DNA from: Streptomyces spirodelae
GTDB taxonomy: Bacteria > Actinomycetota > Actinomycetes > Streptomycetales > Streptomycetaceae
Direction: 5' to 3'
DNA: 64,000 bases
Assembly (NCBI RefSeq): GCF_017676385.1
Contig: NZ_JAFFZN010000015.1
Location: forward strand, 1-64,000
The notes under the pieces were generated by a model. The model made no database searches and was not told the DNA's origin. It worked only from the letters and a program-made list of their open reading frames with translations. Shown here in pieces: positions 40,942 to 49,022 of the stretch. Numbering within the stretch: position 1 is the stretch's first letter; each line of letters starts with the position of its first letter. Made by a program: the position numbers and the translations under genes.

Positions 40942-41475
40942 CTATGCCTGCTGCCGCTCGATGACAACCGACTCCAGCACCACGTCCTGCAGCGGACGGT
41001 CGGTGCGCGGGTTGGTCTGCGTACCGCTGATCGCGTCGACGACCTCCTGACTGCTCTTGTCCGCGACCTCGCCGAAGATGGTGTGCTTGCCCGTCAGCCA
41101 GTTGGTGGCGCCGACGGTGACGAAGAACTGCGAGCCGTTGGTGCCGGGGCCCGCGTTGGCCATGGCCAGCAGGTACGGCCTGGTGAAAGCGAGGTCGGGG
41201 TGGATCTCGTCACCGAACTCGTAACCGGGGCCGCCGGTGCCGTTGCCCAGCGGGTCCCCGCCCTGGATCATGAAGCCACTGATCACCCGGTGGAAGACGG
41301 TGCCGTCGTACAGCTTCGCGGTGGTCTTCTGCCCCGTCTCCGGGTGCGTCCATTCGCGGGAGCCCTCGGCGAGCTCGACGAAGTTCTTGACCGTCTTCGG
41401 CGCGTGGTTCGGGAAGAGCTGAACGCGGATGTCGCCGTGGTTGGTCTTCAGGGTGGCGTGGAGTTGCTCGGCCAC
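40942..41475 (-). CDS. ppiA: Cyclophilin-type peptidyl-prolyl isomerase
   Basis: A 177-residue single-domain cyclophilin without signal peptide, so cytoplasmic. It has FHRVISGFMIQGGDPLGNGTGGPGYEF, NGSQFFVTVG and HTIFGEV, the active-site and cyclosporin-binding motifs, with Arg and Phe conserved. It speeds X-Pro isomerisation. It starts with GTG and has its own promoter in the divergent gap. Confidence 0.93.
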   Translation of the reverse strand: MAEQLHATLKTNHGDIRVQLFPNHAPKTVKNFVELAEGSREWTHPETGQKTTAKLYDGTVFHRVISGFMIQGGDPLGNGTGGPGYEFGDEIHPDLAFTRPYLLAMANAGPGTNGSQFFVTVGATNWLTGKHTIFGEVADKSSQEVVDAISGTQTNPRTDRPLQDVVLESVVIERQQA

Positions 41476-41689
41476 GATCTACCTTCCATCTGTCTGCATT
41501 GACTGCCCCGATCCTCCCACGGACGCTGGGGGCAGTGGCTGACCCGGATGCCCGACCGGGAGATGCCGGGCAGAGCACGGGCAGGCATGATCTTCGAAAC
41601 AGGTGGAAAAACGACTTCCTGTCCTCCGCTGTCGAAAAGGGCCGGCGGAGCGACTGCCCTGAGTCATGAGCCACCGAGGAGGAGGAACC

Positions 41690-42496
41690 GTGACCGCCAA
41701 GGAAAGCGTGCGCGCTGCGACCGGCACCGCCAAGGAGAGCGTGCGCCACGCTGCGGAGGTGGTGAGGCCCCATGCGGGCCAGGCCAAGGACACCGCGGCG
41801 CGCTACGCGTATGAGGCGAGTGCGCGGCTCGGGCCGAAGGTCTCCAAGGCCGCCGAGCAGGCCCGCCACTCCGCCCGCGAAGGATACGAGCACTACGTCG
41901 GCCCCCGGGTCGCGCGGGCTCGCGACACCCTCCCTTCCGAGGTCGAGGTGGCCGCAGGACGTGCCGCCGAGCAGACCCGCAAGGCCGCGCGGAAGGCCGC
42001 CGCCTACGCGGGACCGCGGATCGAGAGCGCCATGACGGAGGCCCGCGCGGCCGCGGGGCCCGCCCGCGAGGAAGCGGCGCAGCGCGGTGCCGCTGCCGTG
42101 GCCGCGCTGCGCGGCCAGGTGTCCGTCAAGGAGATCGAGAAGCTCTCGCGCCGCCGCCGCAGGCGCTCCCGCGCGGGCCGGTTCCTCTGGCGGGCCGGCC
42201 TGGTCGGGCTGGTCGCCGGCGGCGCTTACGCGGCCTGGCGCTGGTGGGACAGGCAGGCGAACCCGGACTGGCTGGTCGAGCCGCCGGCCGCCACGGAGGT
42301 CGGCGACCGGGGGTCGCTCGCCAGCGTGAACGGCTCGCCCGTCGAGGGCGGCGACTCCGCGCTCGACGCCGAGCTCGACCCCGAGGTGAGGGCCAAGCAG
42401 GACGACGCGGAGTCCGGCGGCACCGGCGGCTCCGGTAGCGCCGAGAGCTCCGGGAATTCCGGGGCCTCCGGGAACGGGGGCCGCCCCAAGAAGTGA
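41690..42496 (+). CDS. DUF5324 family protein
   Basis: A 268-residue protein that I match to DUF5324. It has an Ala/Lys/Glu-rich helical N-terminus with repeated TAKESVR-like units, a basic stretch (RRRRRRSR, about 158-165), one membrane helix (about 170-187) and an acidic Gly/Ser-rich tail. The layout suggests a cytoplasmic helix bundle anchored at the membrane, but the function is unknown. Start is GTG after GAGGAGG. It converges on the STAS gene. Confidence 0.75.
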   Translation: MTAKESVRAATGTAKESVRHAAEVVRPHAGQAKDTAARYAYEASARLGPKVSKAAEQARHSAREGYEHYVGPRVARARDTLPSEVEVAAGRAAEQTRKAARKAAAYAGPRIESAMTEARAAAGPAREEAAQRGAAAVAALRGQVSVKEIEKLSRRRRRRSRAGRFLWRAGLVGLVAGGAYAAWRWWDRQANPDWLVEPPAATEVGDRGSLASVNGSPVEGGDSALDAELDPEVRAKQDDAESGGTGGSGSAESSGNSGASGNGGRPKK

Positions 42497-42530
42497 CCGC
42501 CGGGCGGGCGCGCGGGGCGCACACCGGTGA

Positions 42531-42570
42531 CGGGAGGGGGCGGGAGACTCAGCTCTCCCGCCCCCTCCCG
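42531..42570. terminator. Terminator overlapping the STAS stop codon
   Basis: A perfect 17-bp stem (CGGGAGGGGGCGGGAGA with its complement) with loop CTCAGC. The stop codon of the STAS gene lies in the loop and edge of the stem, so it serves two convergent genes. Confidence 0.85.
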
Positions 42571-43034
42571 GTGTGCTCATGCGCCCCCTCCTCCAGGGAC
42601 GGCACAGCGACGAGTACGTCGTCCAGCCCGGTGATCCGCAGCAGGCGCAGCACCCGGTGGTCTACGCACACCAGTGTGAAACTGCCACCGCTGGCCAGCA
42701 CCCGGGAGCGGATGTCGACCAGGAGTGCGAGCCCGCTGCAGTCGATGAAGGTGACGGGCCGCAGGTCGGCGACCAGTCGCGGGGCGGGCGCCGTGGTCAG
42801 CGCGTAGAGCTGGGGCGTGGTTTCGAGCACCACCGCGAGGTCGATCTCGCCGTGCAGTTCGACGACCGTACGGCCAGGCTCGGCGCGGGTCAGCACCGTC
42901 CCCGCAGGGCCCTCCTGCTCGGTCCCTGCAGAGCCCTCCTGCTCGTCGGCCCAGGGCTCCTCCCCGATCGCGCGGGGCTCCTCTCGTTCGGTGGAGGACA
43001 GCCTGCGGCCGCTCTCGTCCGGGTGCGGTGCCAT
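42549..43034 (-). CDS. STAS-domain anti-sigma factor antagonist
   Basis: A 161-residue protein with an acidic N-terminal extension (about 1-45) and a C-terminal STAS domain (TVVELHGEIDLAVVLET, VTFIDCSGLALLVDIRSRVLASGG). The phosphorylatable Ser100 is in DCSG, as in SpoIIAA-type antagonists that release sigma factors from anti-sigma kinases. The ATG at 43034 follows GAGGG by seven bases. No sigma or anti-sigma gene is adjacent. Confidence 0.85.
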   Translation of the reverse strand: MAPHPDESGRRLSSTEREEPRAIGEEPWADEQEGSAGTEQEGPAGTVLTRAEPGRTVVELHGEIDLAVVLETTPQLYALTTAPAPRLVADLRPVTFIDCSGLALLVDIRSRVLASGGSFTLVCVDHRVLRLLRITGLDDVLVAVPSLEEGAHEHTGRGRES

Positions 43035-43137
43035 CGGTGCCCTCACGTATGACCTTGTGACCGTAGGAGTCCGGGGAAATCGGCCCGTAAGCATAGGCAG
43101 GACCTGTGGGGGTGGCGCTGCGCCACCCCTGCATCGT

Positions 43138-43197
43138 CACTCGAACGAGTGTAAAACCCCAACTCCGCTTGCGAGTTGGCGCCTCACTCTCACGAGT
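43138..43197. promoter_or_regulatory. Three ACTC/GAGT inverted repeats
   Basis: CACTCGAACGAGTG (43138-43151), CCAACTC-N7-GAGTTGG (43159-43179) and ACTCTCACGAGT (43186-43197) lie within 60 bp of the STAS-ATPase divergent gap. Each pairs an ACTC half-site with GAGT. A hairpin (GGGGTGGCGC/GCGCCACCCC, 43109-43129) lies next to them. They look like a multi-copy operator. Confidence 0.6.
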
Positions 43198-43283
43198 TCT
43201 CCCCATCGGGCCTCATCCAAGCTCATCCAGGAGAAACCCGAAAGTGGCGGACTGCGGGGCACTCGGGCAGGAAGACTGAACCT

Positions 43284-45395
43284 GTGCAGCAGCAGAACAT
43301 CCCTGAGGAGACAACCTCCTTCGTCGGCAGGGCGGCCGAGCTTGCACAGCTGACCGCCGCGCTCAGGGAGCAACGGCTGATCACCCTCGTGGGCGGCGCC
43401 GGAGTGGGGAAGTCCAGACTCGCCCTGCACGCACTGCACACACTGCACTCACTGCACAAACCGCCCGGCAAGCACGTCCCGCAACCCCGCCCCGGGGCGG
43501 CACCCCGCGAGGAGACCGGAACCCTCTACTGGGCCGACCTGTGGCCGCTGCGCACTGACGAACTGCTCGCCGCCACCGTCGCCGACGCCCTCGGGATCTT
43601 CGACCACAGCCCCCGCATACCGCTGGACGCCCTGTGCGGCTGGGTCGCGGACCGCACCGTGCTCCTGGCGCTCGACTCGTGCGAACACCTCGTGCCGTAC
43701 TGCTGTCACCTCGTCGGCGAGCTGCTGACCGCCTGCCCCAACCTCACCGTGCTGGCGACCAGCAGACAGCCGCTGGGCGCCGTACGCGAGGCCGTGCTCC
43801 CCGTACCGCCGCTCGCGCCCGCCACCGAGGGGGTGACCCTCTTCCGTCAGCGCGCCGAAGCCGTCGGCAGACCGCTGCACGCCCTCGCTGACCGGCGGCT
43901 GGCCACCCAGCTGTGCACCCGCCTGGACGGGGTCCCGCTCGCACTGGAACTGGCCGCCGCCCAGCTGCGCCACCACACGCTGGCCGAGACGGCCGACCGC
44001 ATCCGCTCCGGCCTGGACCTGCCCGACGACCCCGGGCACCTCGGCCCCTGCGACAACCCCCGCCGCCCCGCCCGGCACAGCGCCGTACGCACCGCGGTGG
44101 GCTGGAGCCACGAGCTGTGCCGCCCCACGGAACGGCTGCTGTGGGCCCGGCTGACCGTCTTCCCCGCCGCCTTCGACGCCGCACTGGCCGAACAGGTGTG
44201 CACAGGTGGTCCGTTGACCGGGGACGAGCTGCGCTCCGCCCTCGCCGGACTGGTGCACAAGTCCGTCGTGACGGCCGAGGACGGGAGCTACCGGCTGCTG
44301 GACACCATCCGCGAGTACGGCCGGATGTGGCTGCGGGAGCTGGGCGAGAGCCACCAGGTCGCGGCACGGCACGCCGCAGCCGTCGTCGAACTCTCCCGGA
44401 AGGCCCGCGCCGAATGGCTCGGCGCGCGCCAGCAGACGTGGTACGAGCGGATGGAGGAGCTCTACCACGACGTGCGCGAGGCGCTCCGCTTCCTGCTGGA
44501 CTCCGACCCGGCCGCGGCCCTGGAGCTGGCCGGGAACGTGGCGTTCTTCTGGGTGTGCTGCGGCCACCTCTACGAGACCCACCACTACCTGGAGCTGGCC
44601 CTGGCCTGCACCGACGGGCCGAGCGGTGCGCGCACCCAGGGCCTGTGGACGCTGGGGCTGGCCCGGCTGCTGCAGGGCGACCACGAAGCGGGCCACACCT
44701 TCGCCGAACTGACCCGGCAGGCGGCCCTCGCCACCCGGGACGAGGAAGGGCTGCGCCAGGCCGCCTACCTGGAGGGTCTCGCCGCGCTGTTCACCGGGCG
44801 CCCACTGGCCGCGCTGGCCGCGGCCGACGCGGCACTGCGGGACACCCGTGCGACGCCCGGCCCGGCCTTCGGCAGCACACTGTGCCGGCTCGTGCGGGTC
44901 TTCGCGCTCACCGGCGCCGGCCGCCTCAAAGAAGCCCGCCGCGAGGCCGAGACGCTGCGCGAGGAGTGCGTGCACCTCGGCGAGTTCTGGACCCGCTCCT
45001 ACACCGACTACCAGCTCGCTCTGATCGCGCTGTTCGAGAACCGCGCGGGCGCGGCCGGCTCCCACGCACGGGACATGCTCGACGCCAAGCGCCGCATCGG
45101 CGACCGCTTCGGCATCGCGCTCGGCCTGGAGCTGCTGGCCACCGCCTGGGCCCAGCAGGGCAGGCCCGAACTCGCCGCGCTCGCCTACGGCGCCGGAGCG
45201 CAGCACTGGGACATGGTCGGGCACCCGCAACGCGGCACCCCCGAGGTGGCACCCCTGCGCGACGAGGGCCAGGCCAGGGCCCGTACCGAGCTCGGCGACA
45301 CCGCGTACGAGGCCCTCTTCCGCAGAGCCCTGCACGCCGACCGTGACCAGGTCCTGGCCTGGGCCACCCACCCGGACCCGGAACCCGGCCTGTGA
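43284..45395 (+). CDS. NB-ARC/STAND-type ATPase (AfsR-like core without DNA-binding domain)
   Basis: A 703-residue protein. The ATPase has a Walker A in LVGGAGVGKSRLAL, a Walker B in VLLALDSCEHL and downstream LATSRQPLG and GVPLALELAAAQLR, typical of STAND ATPases in AfsR, GutR or LuxR-type (LAL) regulators. A winged-helix-like region and TPR-type helical repeats follow (about 380-690). No N-terminal SARP and no C-terminal LuxR helix-turn-helix is seen. GTG start; the partner is unknown. Confidence 0.8.
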   Translation: MQQQNIPEETTSFVGRAAELAQLTAALREQRLITLVGGAGVGKSRLALHALHTLHSLHKPPGKHVPQPRPGAAPREETGTLYWADLWPLRTDELLAATVADALGIFDHSPRIPLDALCGWVADRTVLLALDSCEHLVPYCCHLVGELLTACPNLTVLATSRQPLGAVREAVLPVPPLAPATEGVTLFRQRAEAVGRPLHALADRRLATQLCTRLDGVPLALELAAAQLRHHTLAETADRIRSGLDLPDDPGHLGPCDNPRRPARHSAVRTAVGWSHELCRPTERLLWARLTVFPAAFDAALAEQVCTGGPLTGDELRSALAGLVHKSVVTAEDGSYRLLDTIREYGRMWLRELGESHQVAARHAAAVVELSRKARAEWLGARQQTWYERMEELYHDVREALRFLLDSDPAAALELAGNVAFFWVCCGHLYETHHYLELALACTDGPSGARTQGLWTLGLARLLQGDHEAGHTFAELTRQAALATRDEEGLRQAAYLEGLAALFTGRPLAALAAADAALRDTRATPGPAFGSTLCRLVRVFALTGAGRLKEARREAETLREECVHLGEFWTRSYTDYQLALIALFENRAGAAGSHARDMLDAKRRIGDRFGIALGLELLATAWAQQGRPELAALAYGAGAQHWDMVGHPQRGTPEVAPLRDEGQARARTELGDTAYEALFRRALHADRDQVLAWATHPDPEPGL

Positions 45396-45497
45396 ACCTG
45401 CCCGAGAAGGGCACGGACCGGGCGGCCTCGGGCCGCAACGACGACGAGGCCGAAGCGACCCGCCCCTCTGCGCGGATCCCGTCGGCCTCGTCCGGTG

Positions 45498-45570
45498 TGG
45501 AGCCAAGGGGAGTCGAACCCCTGACATCTGCCATGCAAAGACAGCGCTCTACCAACTGAGCTATGGCCCC
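45498..45570 (-). tRNA. tRNA-Ala (anticodon TGC)
   Basis: A 73-nt tRNA with acceptor GGGGCCA pairing TGGCTCC, D arm AGCTCAGTTGGTAGAGC, anticodon stem/loop CTGTCTTTGCATGGCAG (anticodon TGC) and T arm GGGTTCGACTC. The anticodon UGC is the usual alanine one near this locus. Confidence 0.95.
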
Positions 45571-45700
45571 GTCGCGCACCAGGGTACCGGCTCCTGCGGG
45601 CGAATTCCGACCGGGTATCGCCCCGCCCCTGTCACCGTCCGTAGGATGCACGGCAAGTTCGCGCGAGCGAAGTGAAACAGGGCAGCCCAGGGGAGACGCC

Positions 45701-46252
45701 ATGGACGCAGCAGCACAGGACCCGACAGCGAAGGCGCGCGAGCTCCAGAGTCAGTGGTACGGCGAGCCGTTGGGGACTCTCTTCCGCCGTCTGATCGAGG
45801 ACCTGGGACTCAACCAGGCGCGCCTCGCGACGGTGCTCGGACTGTCCGCCCCTATGCTTTCGCAGCTCATGAGCGGGCAGCGGGCAAAGATTGGGAACCC
45901 GGCCGTCGTCCAGCGCGTCCAGGCCCTCCAGGAGCTGGCGGCCGAGGTGGCGCGCGGCGACGTCAGCGCGGCCGACGCGACCAGCCGGATGGACGAGATC
46001 CGCCGTACAGCGGGCGGCAGCGTGCTCCACAACACCACCCAGACGTCCTCCTCCGGCGCCTCCCAGACCCCCGTGAAGCGCGTCGTACGGGAGATCCAGG
46101 CCCTGCTGCGCTCGGTCTCGGACGCCGCGGACATCATCGAGGCGTCGAACGCGCTCGCCCCCTCGCACCCGGAGCTGGCAGAGTTCCTCCGGGTCTACGG
46201 GGCGGGCCGCACCGCGGACGCCGTCAAGCACTACGAGGCGCATCAGAGCTGA
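45701..46252 (+). CDS. Helix-turn-helix DNA-binding protein
   Basis: A 183-residue protein with an XRE-type helix-turn-helix at about residues 28-65 (LFRRLIEDLGLNQARLATVLGLSAPMLSQLMSGQRAKIGNP), and a C-terminal helical region (VVREIQALLRSVSDAADIIEASNALA). The ATG at 45701 has GGGGAGA upstream. It lies 22 bases before the kinase gene, so the two probably form a unit. The target is unknown. Confidence 0.8.
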   Translation: MDAAAQDPTAKARELQSQWYGEPLGTLFRRLIEDLGLNQARLATVLGLSAPMLSQLMSGQRAKIGNPAVVQRVQALQELAAEVARGDVSAADATSRMDEIRRTAGGSVLHNTTQTSSSGASQTPVKRVVREIQALLRSVSDAADIIEASNALAPSHPELAEFLRVYGAGRTADAVKHYEAHQS

Positions 46253-46274
46253 GAACGGAAGCAGGCGCACCACC

Positions 46275-47504
46275 ATGGGAGAGGTCTTCGCCGGCAGGTA
46301 CGAGCTGGTCGATCCGATCGGCCGCGGCGGTGTCGGCATGGTCTGGCGCGCCTGGGACCACCGGCGCAAGCGGTATGTGGCCGCCAAGGTGCTCCAGCAG
46401 TCCGACGCCCACACCCTGCTGCGCTTCGTCCGCGAGCAGTCCCTGCGCATCGACCACCCGCATGTGCTGGCCCCCACCAGCTGGGCCGCCGACGACGAGA
46501 AGGTCCTGTTCACCATGGACCTGGTCAGGGGCGGCTCGCTGGCCCATCTCGTGGGCGACTACGGGCCTTTGCCCCCCACTTTCGTGTGCACCTTGCTCGA
46601 CCAGCTGCTCTCCGGGCTGGCCGCGGTGCACGCCGAGGACGTGGTGCACCGGGACATCAAACCCGCGAACATCCTGCTGGAGCCCACCGGAACCGGCCGG
46701 CCGCACCTGCGGCTGTCCGACTTCGGCATCTCCATGCGCAAGGGCGAGCCCCGGCTGACCGAGACCAACTACGTCGTCGGTACGCCCGGCTACTTCGCGC
46801 CCGAGCAGATGCTGGAGGCCGAGGCCGACTTCCCCTCCGACCTGTACGCGGTCGGGCTGGTGGCGCTCTATCTGCTCACCGGGCGGAAGCCGGACTCGCA
46901 GGACCTGTTCGAGCAGTACGAGCACGGCATGCCCGCGGCCCCCGAGGGGGTGCCCGAGCCGCTGTGGCAGGTGCTGGGGCAGTTGCTGCAGCCCGATCCC
47001 GGCCTGCGGTTCCGCACCGCTACGGGTGCCCGCAAGGCGCTGGCCGGTGCGGTCGAGTTGCTGGACCAGGACGCGACCGTGGAGCAGGAGACGGTCGAGG
47101 TGTTCGACCACCTGGGGCCGCTGCCGGAGGGGTTCGGCCCCGAGGGTCCACTGGACGGCGGGGCCCCTGCGGACCCGGACGCGGCTGAGGTGAGCCCGAC
47201 CACTGCTCCTGTGGCGACTGCGGCTGCTCCTGTGGCGACTGCGGCTGCTGTGGCTCCGGAGGCGTCCACCGGGACCTTCCCGCTTCAGCCCCCGGTGTCC
47301 GCACCGACGCCGATGCCGACGCCGATGCCGACGCCCGTGCAGCCTCAGGTGTACTCCGCGTACCAGCCCATGGCGGAGCCGCCGGTTCCGGTTCCGGCTC
47401 CGGCGCGCAAACCCGGGCCCCCGGCGAAGGTCGCCGTACCGATGCTGCTGGTAGCCCTCGCCTGCCTCGCCGCCGGCATCTGGGCCCTCACCGTCACGGC
47501 TTAG
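46275..47504 (+). CDS. Membrane Ser/Thr protein kinase, no PASTA
   Basis: A 409-residue kinase. The catalytic domain (about 9-275) has IGRGGVGMVW, Lys38, HRDIKPANILL (Asp127) and DFG at 149-151 with APE as APEQ. An Ala/Pro/Val/Thr linker with ATAAAPVATAAAV and PTPMPTPMPTP repeats separates it from a C-terminal membrane helix (about 390-406) that ends at the last residue, so there is no outside sensor. It follows the helix-turn-helix gene with 22 bases between. Confidence 0.88.
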   Translation: MGEVFAGRYELVDPIGRGGVGMVWRAWDHRRKRYVAAKVLQQSDAHTLLRFVREQSLRIDHPHVLAPTSWAADDEKVLFTMDLVRGGSLAHLVGDYGPLPPTFVCTLLDQLLSGLAAVHAEDVVHRDIKPANILLEPTGTGRPHLRLSDFGISMRKGEPRLTETNYVVGTPGYFAPEQMLEAEADFPSDLYAVGLVALYLLTGRKPDSQDLFEQYEHGMPAAPEGVPEPLWQVLGQLLQPDPGLRFRTATGARKALAGAVELLDQDATVEQETVEVFDHLGPLPEGFGPEGPLDGGAPADPDAAEVSPTTAPVATAAAPVATAAAVAPEASTGTFPLQPPVSAPTPMPTPMPTPVQPQVYSAYQPMAEPPVPVPAPARKPGPPAKVAVPMLLVALACLAAGIWALTVTA

Positions 47505-47558
47505 CCGACCAGGGCTGCCCGGCGGGTGGCAGCCCGGGCACCCCTGACGGAACGGGTC

Positions 47559-49022
47559 CTAGCCGTGGGTGTAAGGAGGGTGCGGTGGCCAACCCTGCGG
47601 TGCGGCAGCAGCTGCCCTGCGGCGGGCCGTGAGCAGCCACACCGCGAGGACGAGCAACAGCGCGGACCCCGCACCGACTCCGGCCCAGCCGAATGTCCGC
47701 AGGGTCGCGTTGCTGTCGGCCTCGGCTTCGGTCAGCCCCTTCTCCGCCATTTCGCGGTCCTGGTCGTCGACCCCGAACCCGGCGGTCCGGGCGTCACCGG
47801 CGTAGGAGGGTGACGCCTTCGCGTGGCCCTCGACGCCGATCCGCAGCGTGACGGGCGTGCCGTCGGGGAACTGCTGGACCATGTCGGGGCCGACGGTGAC
47901 GGCCACGTAGTACCAGCCGGCGAAGCGGGTGCCGGAGACCGAGTCCCTGTCGAGGAAGCGGTTCTCGTAGCGGACGGGGTTGCTGTAGTGGTCGAACTTG
48001 GCGCCGTCCCCGTTGTAGCTCTTGACCTGCTCGTCGTAGAGCGGCGCCCGCGCCGGGTTGTAGACGTTCATCCGGAAGCCGTGCGGCAGGAAGGAGCTGC
48101 CGGCCTTGGCCTCGCGCGCCGCGTTGGGCACCTCCATGCGCGCGTACAGCCGCTGGCCCCAGTCGACCGGCACCCGGAAATAGCGGGTCTCGCCCGGCCG
48201 GAGGCGGTCCTTCCAGACGCCGTCGCCCACGGCTCGCGCGTCGTTGAAGCCGGTGCCGCCCTTGCGGGTCTTCGCCGGACCCGAGGGCGGCGCAGGACGG
48301 GTGTTGTTCTCGTCGGTCTCCTCCTCGGCGCCCGGGCGGGGCGCGGGTATGGCGCCCTTGAGACCGGGCTCCTCCATCACCGACAGCTCCAGCGGCCAGG
48401 AGCTGGGGTCGGAGTTGTCGCCCTCTTCGCGGACGATGTGCACCAGGTAGGGCCCCTTGACGCGGCATGCCTCGTCGTCGGGATCGCCCATCAGTCGGGA
48501 GGCGTAGGCGGAGAGCGGGAAGGCGGTGGCGCCGCTGCCCTTGGTGTCGCCCTGGTCGCAGGTGTCGCCGTCGGTGTTCTGCAGCGTCACCTGGAGGCCG
48601 TCCTGGTAGGTGATCCTGGTGCCGGGGTCCGGGACACCGGTCGCGGTGATGTGTACGTCGGACCTGGCGTCCAGGTCGAGCGCGTAGTACTTCTCCTCAC
48701 CCGGCTTGATCCGGTCGGTGAACAGCCCGGATGTCAGTTCGGGTGCGTCCGCGCTGCTGGAGCTGCCGGTGACCTTCTCGGCGTCCTCTGCCGTCCGGTA
48801 GGTGCGCGGGTCGCCCGACGGCCCGCCGTTCGCCGCCCAGGCGCCCGGTGCGCAGGTGCCCAGCGCCACGGCGGTCGCGCACAGGGCGGCCGCCACCGCG
48901 CCGGCGCGCCTCCTGAACCGGCGGTCGAGCCCGGTCGCGCCGGTCGGAACGGCCGGACCGGTCACCCCGGTCGGGCTGGTCACTTCAGCCGCACCAGCAT
49001 CCCCAGTAACCCCTGTCACCAC
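47559..49022 (-). CDS. Secreted membrane-anchored protein, paralogue of the VWA protein
   Basis: A 487-residue protein with a signal peptide-like segment (about 36-63), an extracellular region and a C-terminal membrane helix (about 449-467) with RRR after it. The segment GGTGFNDARAVGDGVWKDRLRPGETRYFRVPVDWGQRLYARMEVPNAARE is mirrored in the adjacent VWA protein, as is an N-terminal SSADAPELTSGLFTDRIKPGEEKYYALDLDA region. It lacks the VWA domain. Its GTG start overlaps the stop of the VWA gene by seven bases, so they are co-expressed. Function unknown. Confidence 0.75.
   Translation of the reverse strand: MVTGVTGDAGAAEVTSPTGVTGPAVPTGATGLDRRFRRRAGAVAAALCATAVALGTCAPGAWAANGGPSGDPRTYRTAEDAEKVTGSSSSADAPELTSGLFTDRIKPGEEKYYALDLDARSDVHITATGVPDPGTRITYQDGLQVTLQNTDGDTCDQGDTKGSGATAFPLSAYASRLMGDPDDEACRVKGPYLVHIVREEGDNSDPSSWPLELSVMEEPGLKGAIPAPRPGAEEETDENNTRPAPPSGPAKTRKGGTGFNDARAVGDGVWKDRLRPGETRYFRVPVDWGQRLYARMEVPNAAREAKAGSSFLPHGFRMNVYNPARAPLYDEQVKSYNGDGAKFDHYSNPVRYENRFLDRDSVSGTRFAGWYYVAVTVGPDMVQQFPDGTPVTLRIGVEGHAKASPSYAGDARTAGFGVDDQDREMAEKGLTEAEADSNATLRTFGWAGVGAGSALLLVLAVWLLTARRRAAAAAPQGWPPHPPYTHG

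Noticed and set aside
43449..45527. A 692-residue minus-strand frame over the NB-ARC gene
   Set aside because: Walker motifs and the TPR part are on the plus strand, and the minus frame is Gly/Val/Gln-rich with no domain.
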